A stretch of DNA of 64,000 nucleotides from the NCBI GenBank assembly GCA_036429605.1, contig JAVFKD010000004.1:3782001-3846000 (forward strand). The letters run 5' to 3'. This DNA is from Cladobotryum mycophilum (Eukaryota; Ascomycota; Sordariomycetes; Hypocreales; Hypocreaceae). Position 1 is the stretch's first letter. The number at the start of each line of letters is the position of its first letter. The notes under the pieces are model-generated. The model was not told the DNA's origin. It was given only the letters and a program-made list of their open reading frames with translations, and did not search any database. Shown here one piece after another: positions 24,452 to 35,798 of the stretch. A program made the translations under genes and the position numbers.

Positions 24452-27400
24452 TCACAGTTTGAGAAGTTTGAGGAGCAGCTTCAAATTGCCCAAGACCTGC
24501 TCTTCTTGTAGAATGAAACCTCCGTCAGTAGCCTCTCTGGTATCCCTGCATTCTTCTAGGCAGCCTCGAAGAGAAGATTGAAAGAGATCATCTTGATTTG
24601 ACAAGACCGAACCGAGGTCCACCCCATCTGGGTTTGCTAGTACCGCATATTGCATCCGCACATCATCGGTCGGCACCAGACCAGCCTTTTTGCGGAGCCG
24701 TTGTACTCGATTGATGATATCCCTTACAAGGGCTTCGTCCATCAACTCAGGATGAGGTGCCACGTCGAGAAGTACCATCAGATCGTCTGAAAAGGCTGGC
24801 TCCCATTTTTGCCCCTGTTTATTGGCCGCTTCAGCCGTATCATTTCCCATGACTCGTACAATTGTGAGGTCGTTTTCATTGAGCTGAATTCCTTCGACGG
24901 TCATTGTCTTTTTACGCCGGTACACCTTAAGCCGCTCGTGGGTCAGACCGGGAAGTGCCTTTCGTACAATTTGCACGACTTTCTTCAGCTTCTTTCCCAA
25001 AGTTGGCCAGTCAACCTTTGCCTCGAGGAAGATGCCATAGCTGCTTTCATCGCTGGTTAGAACAACCTCCCTCACATTCAGTTCCTCATGAACATATGAT
25101 TTGAGCGGCTCAAGGTCTGACAGACTCTGAGAATTTGCAACAACCACAAGTCGCAGCAACGGTGTTTTGAGTGTGATGTTGTGCCGTTCTCTTGCGACTC
25201 GACCTAGCTGTATTACCTTTGGCATCACCGAAACCTTTCGCTCTATTTCTTGATCAAATAAACCTTCCTCGGCAGTTGGAAACGGTAAGAAATGTACGCT
25301 TCGCGAGTCTTTGAAGGCCGGCAATGTTTCACCAAGAGATATCTGAAGCAATCCGTATATATGCTCGGCGATGAATGGTGTGAACGGCGCCAATGCCCTT
25401 ACAGTCGTGAACAGCACCTGCAACAGAGTGTTCAAGGCTGCTGCTGTATCTTCGACACCAAGTCCAGCACCACCCTTTAGCCTCCTGCGGTTGAAGCGAA
25501 TGTACCAGTTGGTCAAATCGTCAATCATTCGTAGCAAACTAGGAACTACTGTGTAGAGTCGGTAGCTTTGCGCCTCGTGTTAATATCTTTCATCAAATGT
25601 AGTCATTGGTTTCGCTTACAACGCATTTCTTCTTCTACAAAGCGTAAAAGACTCTGGCAATTGGCCAAGATCTACCAATCCATAACATTGTTCAGTTTTT
25701 CGAGCCCAAAAGATGTGTCCGCGGCAAACACTTGCCCCGTTGTCTTTTCAAACAAGACTGTCTGCTCTGAGAAGAAGCGGTAGCTATTCCACAGGGGAGC
25801 AAGACCCGGGACACAATTTCCTTGACGCCAGCTTTTTTGAAACGCATTGGCTCCGCTCGCACAACCGACGAGTTGATGAGATATAACCGCAGAGCATCTG
25901 ATCCATACGTGTTGAGAACGTGGTTAATGTCGGGGTAGTTCTTCAAACTCTTGGACATTTTTTCCCGTCTTCTGCGAGTACCATGCCATTGACGATGACG
26001 TTTCGGAATGGAGACACGCCAAAGAGCTTGTTGCCTAGCACTGTCAAGGTGTAGAACCAGCCGCGTGTTTGGTCAAGGCCTTCGGCGATGAAATCGGCTG
26101 GAAAGTGTCCACCATGAAACTGGTCTTGGTTCTCGAACGAGTAGTGTACGGACGCATAGGGCATACTTCCAGACTCGAACCTGCAAGAATTGTTAGCACT
26201 GCGGTTTTTGCAAAGAATTTTGGATCATGTCGGTCCTATTTACCAGCAGTCGAAAATCTCATCCACCCGTCGAAGAGCTTCCTTGCCTTGCTTTGAAGGA
26301 ATAATGATGTGATCAATCTTGTCCCGGTGAAGATCATCTATCGTCCCAGTGTATCCACTGAGCTGCTTCAGCTCTTCAATGCTACCGACACAGACAACCT
26401 CTTCGTAATCCTCGCTGGCCTAGACGGGGATCGGCATACCCCAATAACGATTCCGGGAGACGTTCCAGTCCTGCGCACCCTCGACCTAGTTGTGGAACCG
26501 CTTGTCTTTGACGAATGAGGGAACCCACGAGGTCTCGTCTAGGTTTGAGAGCATCAGAGGGACTGAATTTTCCACCCTGATGAACCAGGACGAAATGGCC
26601 TTTCTGATGAGCTGCGTATCCGATCTCCAGCAGAACTTGTCGTTGTGCGTTGTCTGACTTTCAACGAGTAGGCGGTCCGTTGGTCTCAGGTCTCTGAGGA
26701 TGGATTTATCCGACGCCTTGACATGTTGTCCAGCATAATCGGGAACCTCTGCCGTAAAGCAGCCCTTGTCATCGACCGGGCAGGGCGGCAAACGCTCCGG
26801 GCCAAAGAATCCTGCTGCGGCCACGGCGTCGTAATCTTTCTGGCCAAAAGCAGGCGCTTGGTGAACAAGGCCTGTACCTTCTCCCTCCTCGATTTACTCT
26901 GCGCCGATGACCTGGAAGCAGTCCGAGTATGTATCGGCAAAGTACCTGAAGAGCGGTTCATATTTCCACCCGACCATCTCTCTGCCTTGTAGTTTATTCA
27001 AGACTTTGTATTTTGCCCTTTGGGGTCCCTGTAGAGTATGGCGAGGCCGCTCTGCATGGTGATGTATTTCTTCCCAGAGGCCTCATCCAGAATCTCCATG
27101 TATTCGAAATCGGGGTGAACGGCGACGAATAGGTTGGACGGGAGGGTCCAGGGCGTGGTCGTGTAGGTGACGAGGGACGTGTCCGATCTCCCTTGGACGT
27201 CTAGTAAGGGGAACGACACTACAACGACGGGATCCTGCGTCATCTTTTCGTTCTGCTTGGATTCCATGTGGCTGAGAGGCGTGCAGAGGGCGGTAGAGTA
27301 GGGCATGATTTTGAAGGAGCGGTAGACGTCGCCTTTGTCGAAGAGTGTTTTGAAGACCCACCAACAGGACTCCATGAACTTGACATCCAAAGCCTATAAA

Positions 27401-28024
27401 ATCTCAGCACTTTATAGCTCAGTCAGACATCACCACACAGACCTTGTAGTCATTCTCCATATCAACCCACCTCCCCAGCCGTCTAATGTTCCTCTTCCGC
27501 TCCTCGGCATACCTCATGACAATAGCCCTACACTCGTCATTGTACCTGTCGACGCCCATCTCCATGACCGCATCGCGCCCGGATATGCCCAGCTTCTTGT
27601 CAATCTCGTACTCGACGGGCAGGCCGTGCGTGTCCCAGCCGAAGCAGCGGACGACGTGGCGGCCCTTCATGGACATATAGCGCGGGATGATGTCCTTGAT
27701 GGTGGAAGTGAGGAGGTGGCCGTAATGGGGGAGGCCTAGTAGGGAAAGGGAGGAGAGGGTTAGGATACTGATGATGAGGATGGAGAGAGTATCTGGAGGG
27801 GGACTGTGTTACCGGTAGCTGCACGTTGATTAGCATTCATCAATCGAGATAAATAAGAGATAATTCTAGAAAGAATTATAGAAAGACAACGTACCAAATG
27901 GCGGTCCATCATAGAAGGAGAAACGAGGTCCATCCTCTGTCAACTTGAGCTGTGTCTCAAACGCCTTGATCTCATCCCAATACTCGAGGATGTCCTCTTC
28001 CGTCTTGGGAAAATTGATAGCCAT
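24452..28024 (-). pseudogene. Decayed cytoplasmic isoleucyl-tRNA synthetase copy
   Basis: Collinear with a full eukaryotic cytoplasmic IleRS, from MAINFPKTEEDILEYW at 28024 to the C-terminal anticodon-binding and extension domains ending at 24452. The 5' exons still splice correctly (28024-27895, 6-base exon 27818-27813, 27735-27443, then from 27393). Intact blocks include HYGH (class I HIGH), CFGWDTHGLPVEYEIDKKLG, YTTTPWTLPSN, and GLDQTRGWFYTLTVLGNKLF. Lesions: 1-base deletions near 27016, in the run at 25958-25963 that breaks the KMSKS loop, and near 25795; stops TAA at 26896, TAG at 26488, 26422 and 25674. The three TAG codons replace conserved Trp (TGG). An intron near 25620-25563 no longer joins cleanly. 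From 25537 to 24452 the frame is fully open. A working IleRS must exist elsewhere because the enzyme is essential. Sequencing error could explain deletions in homopolymers but not four stops. Confidence 0.9.
27813..27818 (-). other. Six-base microexon of the IleRS copy
   Basis: The bases CTACCG (minus strand) are flanked by CAG upstream and GTAACA downstream, with a GCTAATC branch-like site before them. Joined between exon ends TTT G and GC CTC CCC, they give exactly PPF-A-T-G-LPHYGH, the invariant class I synthetase sequence. Without them two residues are missing and the frame stays open, so the evidence is protein conservation plus splice sites. Confidence 0.8.
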
Positions 28025-31000
28025 GGTTCTGACAATTGTTGTCTCAATCAATTGAACCTTTTTTTATACGTATCTTGTCCTACTTCAGTCGTCTTCAATC
28101 GATGACTTTATATAAATGAATCCCTTGGAGGGTATTTTAGAAAGGGGAAAGTTAGACATGTTCAAGGAGTCATGCTTTTTAAGTGAGGCGATGAAGCAAG
28201 GAGTGAGTCAGAATAATAGCACAGCTTCACATTTGAGCTCCGATTGTACGGAACTAACAGTCATAAAACGCAACTCTTTGATGCTGTTGGTACAGTAAGG
28301 GCATTTTTGGAATGTCTCATGAGTGACTGCATATGAATCTCTGACAAAAATCGCACGTCGATCAACCTTGGCCATGTTTGTCTCATTAAATTACCTCCAC
28401 GAACTCAATCTACGCACTTTCTTTTGGTTCTTTTTTTCTAAAAAAAAACTTCCCCATACACATAAGAAGTTTGAACAAACGGTGATTCTACGACGTAATG
28501 AGTCTTGATTTTATCTACATGGCATCTCATATGAGCGACATGAAAATCGTTTTTTGGTGAGATGAATGAGAGTAGGGTAGGTCAAATAGCATCGAATGAG
28601 AACTTACGCAATTATGTTCACATTAGCGAAATAATTCAAGCATGATACAATAGAGTCATTTCTCATTTTTACACAACGTATAGGGATGTGTAAAGTAGTA
28701 AAATGAGCTATGAGGATATTAAGGTGGTATTATTCACGACTGTAATCGACAAGACATTGCTTCACTTCAAGATCCACCTCATCAATCGACACGACACAGC
28801 TCACACATGAAACTTCATCGCACTCAAATAAAATATTCTTAAATGCCTCGTCGAGCATAATGAGATCAATTCTATATTTCCCTTTTTAAACCAAAAGTTA
28901 CAGATTGAGCAGGGTCCCATCATGGCATCAGACACATATTCTCCGTCTCATCGGCTCATTCATCAACATCATAATCATCCAAGGGAAAAAAAATCATTGT
29001 CTTGATAAGATTGAAAAAAAACTCATTTGAATTGAGGAAAAACAACATTCAGTCATCAATAGAGGAGTCATACCCTCGAGCTTGTTGAAGCGGCTCTGTT
29101 CATTCACAGTTGAGTCACTCACCTCCGACCTCGTCCAATCGCCGTCGCGGCCAAGATGAGACAAAAATAGAGACAAATCAAAAGCCAGTTGCCAGCGTGT
29201 CTTCTTATTGCATTCAGATTCCGTGTCCTCGGTGTCGCATACGGAAATAAGCGATGCCCTCTGTCGTGTTGGTCAAATCTCGTTGCCAGCAGTGTTGTAA
29301 CACATCATCAGTTCGAGGTGCCTTGCATGGTCCTCGTTTTCTCGCCCCAATCATTCATGCCAATTCATGCGCACGCATCGCAGGCACATAAACTGACCTC
29401 CAAAAAACAATGTCAGCATATCTATAATAAGGCTTCTTCGCATGCCGTCTACCTCGTACAGAGGTTCGCCAATGTACGGTAATCGCTAGCCAAGGGGCCA
29501 TGGTCCATTATCATGAATGCGCTGGCTCCATCGGACCCAAGCTTTGCTGAGCGCAGTGTGTGTGATGATGATGCGCAGTAGGGCTGGGCTGGAAACCAGT
29601 CCCACACATCTGACCACCTTTGAGAGCTGCAAATGCAATGGTCGATGGTGGCGCCCGCACCATGACACCCAGCTCCTCCTCTTTCAGATGTCAGCATGCC
29701 ATGCCATGACAGCCAGATGGATTTTTCCTGAGCCAAAGTGTCCAATCAGCCATCCATCTCCGTTTCTCCGCCGTATCTGACAGATCGATATTATGGTGCT
29801 AGATGATGGAATTTGCTCGCTCGGAAAACAGCGGCTAAAGCAATTCCAACTTCTGCGGCCGCACGTCTTTTGTCATGACGTCTGCCATCCGGAGGCTTCT
29901 ACTTTCGTGAATAGCTTCGGAAACGCACGCTTGCCAACAAACCACATGCAGCTCCGATCGAAACGGGTTACATACCGGCATCAACTTCAACCAACAACCA
30001 ACAACAGCTGCCAACTCGCACAACATCTGTCTCACCACGTCTCAAACTTTGCGACAGCAGCAATGACAACGACAACAACAAGTCTTAGCCTGCCTGTAAA
30101 TCTGTCGACTTGCTGTGCGTGCGTGCCCTCCCCAAAACTCCGCCGGCCCCTCCCGTTCAATTCCCCGTCGAAACAGAAGAGTTCCCGTCAAACGCTTCTT
30201 GAACCCCATAGAGCGATATGCAATATCCAATGGCACCATGTAGGGTTGCAAAGGCATCACATGCATCATCACCATGCGCATGCGGCGACGGCGGCATAGA
30301 CCTAATCCCCACATCAGCCCATCCTGAGAGCAAGACATGATCCGACATCCTCCCCCTTCTCCTCAACCAACCCCTGCAAGACTGCATTCCTGATTGTGTT
30401 GGTGTTGGTGTATAGGTACTTCGGGTCACGCCAGTCTCTGATGGCTCCACACACCAATATGCAAGAGAGCGAAAAGGGTGGTCAGTGAAAGCGACCATGT
30501 GAGTGGTGGAGGGTCGGTCCGGCTCCAGTCGCGGGAGCTAATTCGACCTTTTGCAACGCCAAGGTGTGGACAAGTTATCTGCTCCAGACCCTTAAGGCTG
30601 TGCCATTATATTAAGAGACCACCCCTTCGTCGTCTGACAAAGGGGGAAGAGAGAACAAAGTTGTTGCAAGCCAGGGTACTTTGCATTATCCAAAATCCAG
30701 CTGCAGGTTGAGTTGCAGCACTCGGGTTCATCATCATATCTCCGAAAGAAAAGCAAGGAGAAAATAGTGCCAAAAAAAGTAACGAAGAAAAAAAGGTATA
30801 CTGCGTCCAGAATGATTCCAAACCAGGAGCTACAAGAACAAGTTCTTGCGCTCAACAATCCTGGCCATTCCCCCTATCATCGAGGAAGGCAACCAAAAAG
30901 TTAAGAATAAAAGTAGGTAAGTAAAATACAGTAGGTATACAAGAAGCATCCAAAACATAGGGTATCACACTCTCTGTCTCCGTTCACGGCTCAAGCAAGC

Positions 31001-31202
31001 AGTCAATGCTTGGGAGGCGGAACGGCAGAATTCAGGACATAATCCACGTCTCGACCCAGCCCATGCCACAATGCCCTTTCGAACCCCAACACCAAATGCC
31101 CTGTCCCCCGTGATCCCCCACAGCTAATATGCAGAGAAAGACTTTTTGGATGACTACAAAAACATTAAGGAAAATATGTCAAAAAAACAACTGAAACCCA
31201 TA
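28025..31202. other. Intergenic region upstream of the IleRS pseudogene
   Basis: About 3.2 kb between the pseudogene start and the 3' end of the orphan gene at 31203. The part 28100-29050 is AT-richer than its surroundings. CA/CAA-rich and pyrimidine-rich stretches occur at 29960-30120. No supported gene, tRNA or transposon was found. Confidence 0.5.
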
Positions 31203-33701
31203 TTAGCCATGAACTGTCATGGCATCACTGTTGTCAACGTGATGCTGGTTATGTAAGTTAGGCCTGAGGCCACCATCAGAAGCGGCCCGCGACAACTGTG
31301 GTGTTCCCAAGCGAGACGAATATTCCGAATCATTAGTTGTAACATGATTATTGAAGAAACCTTCAGTCATCGACATGGTCTTGTCTCGCCACCAGTAATG
31401 CATTACATCACATTGCCAGCGCCACGAGTCCCGGATTTTTAGGGAGCGACTTGCAAGAAAGGTCGAGCGTAGCAGCACGGCGTTGAGCGGCGATAAACGC
31501 AGCTGATGAAGCAACCAGCGATTGACATAATCTGCTTTCATCCCACCGTTGCAGTCCCGCATGAGGCTGTCAATGGCGAACTCCTTGACTGCCAGTCGCT
31601 TCTTCAGGCCCTTGGCCGGATTGTCGTTTGAGAGCATAGTGGCTACTTTTAAAGCCCCTAGCGGCGTGAGTGGTTCTGGATTAGCGAGCAGGTGATCTGG
31701 TTGAGAAAGGAGCTCATTAAACTCGGGGTGGGCTAAGGTCTTGCGATTAAACAAAATTGTGTCCTTGTCGTCCAAATCAATGTCTTCATATTTTATTCGT
31801 GGGCCAAGAGCGTACTCCATGCGAACCGACATGTGTTTCTTCATAACGTTTCTCTCTTCGCAGAGAGTTTTGAGACGTTGCACTTCTTCTTCTAAGTTAT
31901 CGACGGCCCCTTTCATCCTCAGCTCTTCAGACGGAAATTCGTCAAAGAATTCCTTGATTTCGTCCAGGTCTTTCAGCCCAGTAGTCTTTTTGAGATTGCG
32001 ATCATATTCGAACTGTTCTTTAGCGCAATGTAGATCCTCGAACTCTTCCTTGGCATTCTCCAAGTCTCCAATCGCCGATGCCAACTCAATGTAAAGAGGG
32101 TGCGGCTCCTCTGTTGGACCATCCCGTGATATACCTCTCAATTCATACGGAATTTCCTCTTCCTCATTAACATTAGCCTCCTCAGATCCATGCAGCATGT
32201 CAGGTCGGGGTTCCGCCTTCGTCTGGCCGGCAGCTAAGAGACTAAAGAACCGGGTCTCTAGGATACTGAGCTCGCCTTCTTCTTCATCTAGCGTCGCTTC
32301 TAGGTTCTCGTAGCGAGATTCTAGGACTTGATAGTCGTCTCGCAATCTCTGCATCCTTTCCAACCTCGAGTCAAGTAAATCGGTGGAGGAGTGTCGAGAG
32401 TTGCCCTGGTGAACAAGCATGGGTCGGACAACACTCATGAATGCATTATCGGCAGCATCTTTTTCTCGCCTCATATCCCTCAGCTCTTTGCGTCTAATCC
32501 GCATCCTCACTTTGATCTTTTTCACTTTGACTCTCTTTTCTTTCAACTGCTGCCACAATAGTTCGATTTCGCCATGAGACGAGTCCCCGGAATCTTGAGA
32601 GCCATCTTGGCGTGACTCGGTGTCTGCAGGCCGTATGCCAATCGGTATGCCCCCTAATCGCGACCTTGCCGGGCTCTGTGAGTTTTCATGCCGAGACACC
32701 CAGGCCGCGATATGATTTGTAGCGGAGGATCTGCTTCGAGATACAGATGACCCCAGTACTGGACCGGCTGGAAGTTGTGGAGGAAATTGTTTCTGGTTCC
32801 GGTAGACAAAAGGATCATCACTAGACGAAGACGAAGAGCTCAGTTCCGCCTCATCGTTGGGTCTTGTTAGGAAGAAGGAGGATAGTTCATCCTCAGAGCC
32901 GTTGCTCCGACGGCGACGAGGTGACGATTGTGGAGAACTCTTTCTGGTTCTTGACTTGTGTGACAGCAGTGCATCATTTTGGGGCTTGGGTGTAGCCAAC
33001 TGTGATGGTTGCTCCGTGTCAAGAAACCGTTGAGAAGGTTGAGAAAACCGAACATGGTCTCCAACGACTTGACTTTGCTCGCTGTAATCCGTCGTGCGGC
33101 TTCCAGAATCTAAGTCAAAATCATCGAGTAATTCGGGACTATCGTCCAGGGCGGGAGTTGGTGGTGGTGGTATTCGACTCAAATCAACTTTGGGTAGCGG
33201 AGGTCGGGGTGGGTCGTATTGTTGGGAGAAGTCCACCGGGCTCAGTCGCTGTCGGGCAGCCCCGTTCGGGCTCTTTGGAAAGCTGCGGCCTCGTCCCCTA
33301 CCCCAGAGATATGGTCTTCCTCGACCCCGCTCCATCCATCCGGTCCTTGGGATGGCGGAATCAAATGGACCTGGAGGAGGAGGTGGTGGTGGTGGAAGAC
33401 GAGGAAATGTAGATCTTCTGCTGGTTGGAGGCATTCGGCTGCTTATAGAAGCGAAAGGTGGTAGATGCGGGCTTGGTGAGATGGGGTCTGGTGTGGTGAC
33501 CCTGCTCGATATTGTCGACGTGTCGCTATGTAATCTCCAGCGGTCACTTTCCTTCATATCATCATCCTCATGGGATGATGCGGGGGCGGCGAAATTATCG
33601 AGGGAAACACCAGCATCATCATCCATGTCGGCACCGCGGATGGGATCGAAAGAAGGCGGCAGACCTAAGCTGGCCACGCCGCGATGCACGACTGCTTCCA
33701 T
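31203..33701 (-). CDS. Large coiled-coil orphan protein, function unknown
   Basis: One uninterrupted exon of 832 residues. I do not recognise a named family. Residues 1 to about 390 are disordered: Ser/Pro-rich, a poly-Pro run (PRLPPPPPPPPGPF) at about 105-118, an Arg/Gly-rich patch (GRGRPYLWGRGRGR), and Ser runs. Residues about 390-660 are strongly charged and heptad-like (basic segment KRVKVKKIKVRMRIRRKELR, then YENLEATLDEEEGELSILE and DNLEEEVQRLKTLCEERN), predicted as coiled coil. Residues about 660-790 are ordered and Trp/Leu-rich (KADYVNRWLLHQLRLSPLNA, IRDSWRWQCDVMHYWWRDKT) and look like a folded C-terminal domain. The composition suggests a scaffold or cytoskeletal role, but that is a guess. 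Start at 33701 is the first ATG of the frame. An unbroken frame of this length with this domain layout is unlikely by chance. Confidence 0.85.
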   Translation of the reverse strand: MEAVVHRGVASLGLPPSFDPIRGADMDDDAGVSLDNFAAPASSHEDDDMKESDRWRLHSDTSTISSRVTTPDPISPSPHLPPFASISSRMPPTSRRSTFPRLPPPPPPPPGPFDSAIPRTGWMERGRGRPYLWGRGRGRSFPKSPNGAARQRLSPVDFSQQYDPPRPPLPKVDLSRIPPPPTPALDDSPELLDDFDLDSGSRTTDYSEQSQVVGDHVRFSQPSQRFLDTEQPSQLATPKPQNDALLSHKSRTRKSSPQSSPRRRRSNGSEDELSSFFLTRPNDEAELSSSSSSSDDPFVYRNQKQFPPQLPAGPVLGSSVSRSRSSATNHIAAWVSRHENSQSPARSRLGGIPIGIRPADTESRQDGSQDSGDSSHGEIELLWQQLKEKRVKVKKIKVRMRIRRKELRDMRREKDAADNAFMSVVRPMLVHQGNSRHSSTDLLDSRLERMQRLRDDYQVLESRYENLEATLDEEEGELSILETRFFSLLAAGQTKAEPRPDMLHGSEEANVNEEEEIPYELRGISRDGPTEEPHPLYIELASAIGDLENAKEEFEDLHCAKEQFEYDRNLKKTTGLKDLDEIKEFFDEFPSEELRMKGAVDNLEEEVQRLKTLCEERNVMKKHMSVRMEYALGPRIKYEDIDLDDKDTILFNRKTLAHPEFNELLSQPDHLLANPEPLTPLGALKVATMLSNDNPAKGLKKRLAVKEFAIDSLMRDCNGGMKADYVNRWLLHQLRLSPLNAVLLRSTFLASRSLKIRDSWRWQCDVMHYWWRDKTMSMTEGFFNNHVTTNDSEYSSRLGTPQLSRAASDGGLRPNLHNQHHVDNSDAMTVHG

Positions 33702-35798
33702 AGTGGCGGCTCGGTGAAGGCGGAGGCTCGGTCAACAATCAGCATGGTCCATCCTTTCTGTTCTCCTGAGTTGAGGGCATTCAAAGCCGTTGGGGGAGAG
33801 CCAAAGAGAGTCAACAGCGTGGAGTGTGAGAGGTTTGCGGAGTTCCAGTTCCTTCAGTGCTGTACTACAGCGCAAGCCCAGGCGGGCAGCGAGCAGTTGG
33901 AAGGGCTCCTCCTCCTCCTGGAGACGCACAGCAGCAGCAGTAGCAGCAGCAGCCACAGGTATGATGGCAGGATTGATTGCTTGGGGCAAGCTCTCGGTGT
34001 GTACCTATGCGAGAAGGACGAGTGTGTGTGTCTCATCAGCATGGAAGCACTCGTCGTAACGCAATCTGGAGGATGCATCTGTGAAAGAAGTTGGCGTGGG
34101 CCAATGCGCCTCGGGGGGCTCAAACGTTCCAATGGGGGGCGACTTTCAGCGTTCCAGTGACAGTACAACGGCCCCATGGCAGTGGTTGTTGGTTGCCGTC
34201 CTCACTGCCCTGTGCTGGTGCTACTGTAGGATTTTCTCAAAATGGAGACACTAGAACCGCGTAAATGCACTGCATCCATGCGATGTATCACTAGCACGAG
34301 TGATTGCTGAGAAATACTCCATAGTACTAGGTAGTTTCCAGGTAGTTTCTCATGGGGCAATTGAGCAGTTTAGCACCCGTTTTGTGGGTGAGCATTCATG
34401 GCAGTACCTCCGTCAGCAACCTGGGAACGCTGGAGGTTCTGTGGGGCCTCGTCTCCAGGGCGCTTCCCGCCCCTAAGCCTCCCTAGTGAAGTTCCCAACG
34501 GCGCCCGGCGCCCTAAAAGCTTTAGAACGTCTGGCCAGCCTTAGCAGGGAATGTCACTCTACCTCGACATCATCACAGGCCGGGCCAACGTGTCGATGTC
34601 TGAACTGACGCCTCCACTCACATCACAAAGTGGGCAGGAGGACTGTGATTTTGCCGATTGCATTTGTCCATTTGTTCATTTTTGCAACTGGCGATGGAGT
34701 CGGTGCATCTACAAGGGTTATGGCCGAGTACTTGCCTTGAGTAAGGTCTGAGATGGATGAGATGAAATGCCACGAATGGGACGACTCAAGGCAGGACAAG
34801 CAGAGCAGTCAGCTTGATCTACGGCACTCTTTGCTTTTTTCTCGGAAACATACTGGGCCTCGTCTCGTCTCGTCTCGTCTCGCTCGCTAGTTGGCGCTGA
34901 AGGAAACGACAGAAAAAAAACGTGGCAGGGGGAGCGGACTCGAAAGACTTGGGTGCCACAGACAGTCGCTCCACACTTTCTAATGAATCGAAGCCACTCT
35001 CTGCTTGGCCGTCGAAGATCGCCCTTTAGTGTACGGAATAATGCTGCTGTGCGACGTTGACGGCAAAACGCTACTCTTTAGGTTTACAAGGTGCTACGAC
35101 AAACGAGCCAACGAGCGAGCAAGCAAGCAAAGGGCATCCTTGGGCCCCTCTGCTGAGCCATCTCAGACACATTTTTCTCATTATGCCGCAAGGTACGGAA
35201 TACAATGGCCAAAGAGATGCAGACACAGGGTGCCAGGTATGTGCGCATGTGTGTGCGTACATGCGTCGTGCTGCTGCTGTTACAGTATGCGCTACGCGCT
35301 ATGCACATGTACAGTTAATTATGCATGCCAGATGTGTCTCCATTACCCGCCAGCGCCGCAGCACGCACCGACTCGAGACTTACAGTAGTTCCCAGACAAT
35401 CCACACAATCCACTCGACCCTACCGAGTATAGCCCACCCAATCCAAGCCGGGGGAGCACTTAGACCAGAAGGTGGAAGACCCACGGACGATGGCTCCAAT
35501 CTTGGCCAGAGAAGCAAGCCAATGTATGTTCCCCTCCTCCTCCTCGTCGCCGTCCATCATATCGCGCTGCTCCTCTCCATCACTAAAAGCCTAGAGCCGC
35601 ATTGTCTCCGTCCCTACAAGAACCCCTCCCGGCCAACCCCGATAAAGCGGTTCGCGCTACCCTTTTGGCTTTTGACTTTTGGCTTTGGTCCCTTGCGTGG
35701 CCCATCTCATTGCTAGATGCTCTTGTAGGCTTCCCGGCGCTCTTCCAGCGCGCAAGATGCCAGCATGTATCACGGCTCAAAGTCTAAACCCCCCAACA
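33702..35798. other. Intergenic region between divergent orphan and DUF6590 genes
   Basis: About 2.1 kb. It contains the promoter of the orphan gene, a CAG repeat at about 33928-33953, a TCTCG pentamer repeat at 34861-34882 and CA/TG-rich sequence at 35240-35340. Several moderate reading frames (for example 33684-34160 and 35057-35716) lack domains and are not supported. Confidence 0.5.

Noticed and set aside
24452..28024. Intact functional IleRS with sequencing errors
   Set aside because: Single-base deletions could be errors, but four stops, three of them Trp TGG to TAG, plus an intron that no longer joins cleanly make decay the better explanation.
29793..30299. 168-codon plus-strand frame
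   Set aside because: Rich in Thr, His, Gln from CAA/CAC repeats; no recognisable domain.
35057..35716. 219-codon plus-strand frame upstream of the DUF6590 gene
   Set aside because: Cys/His/Arg-rich translation of CA/TG-repeat sequence; no domain or neighbour support.
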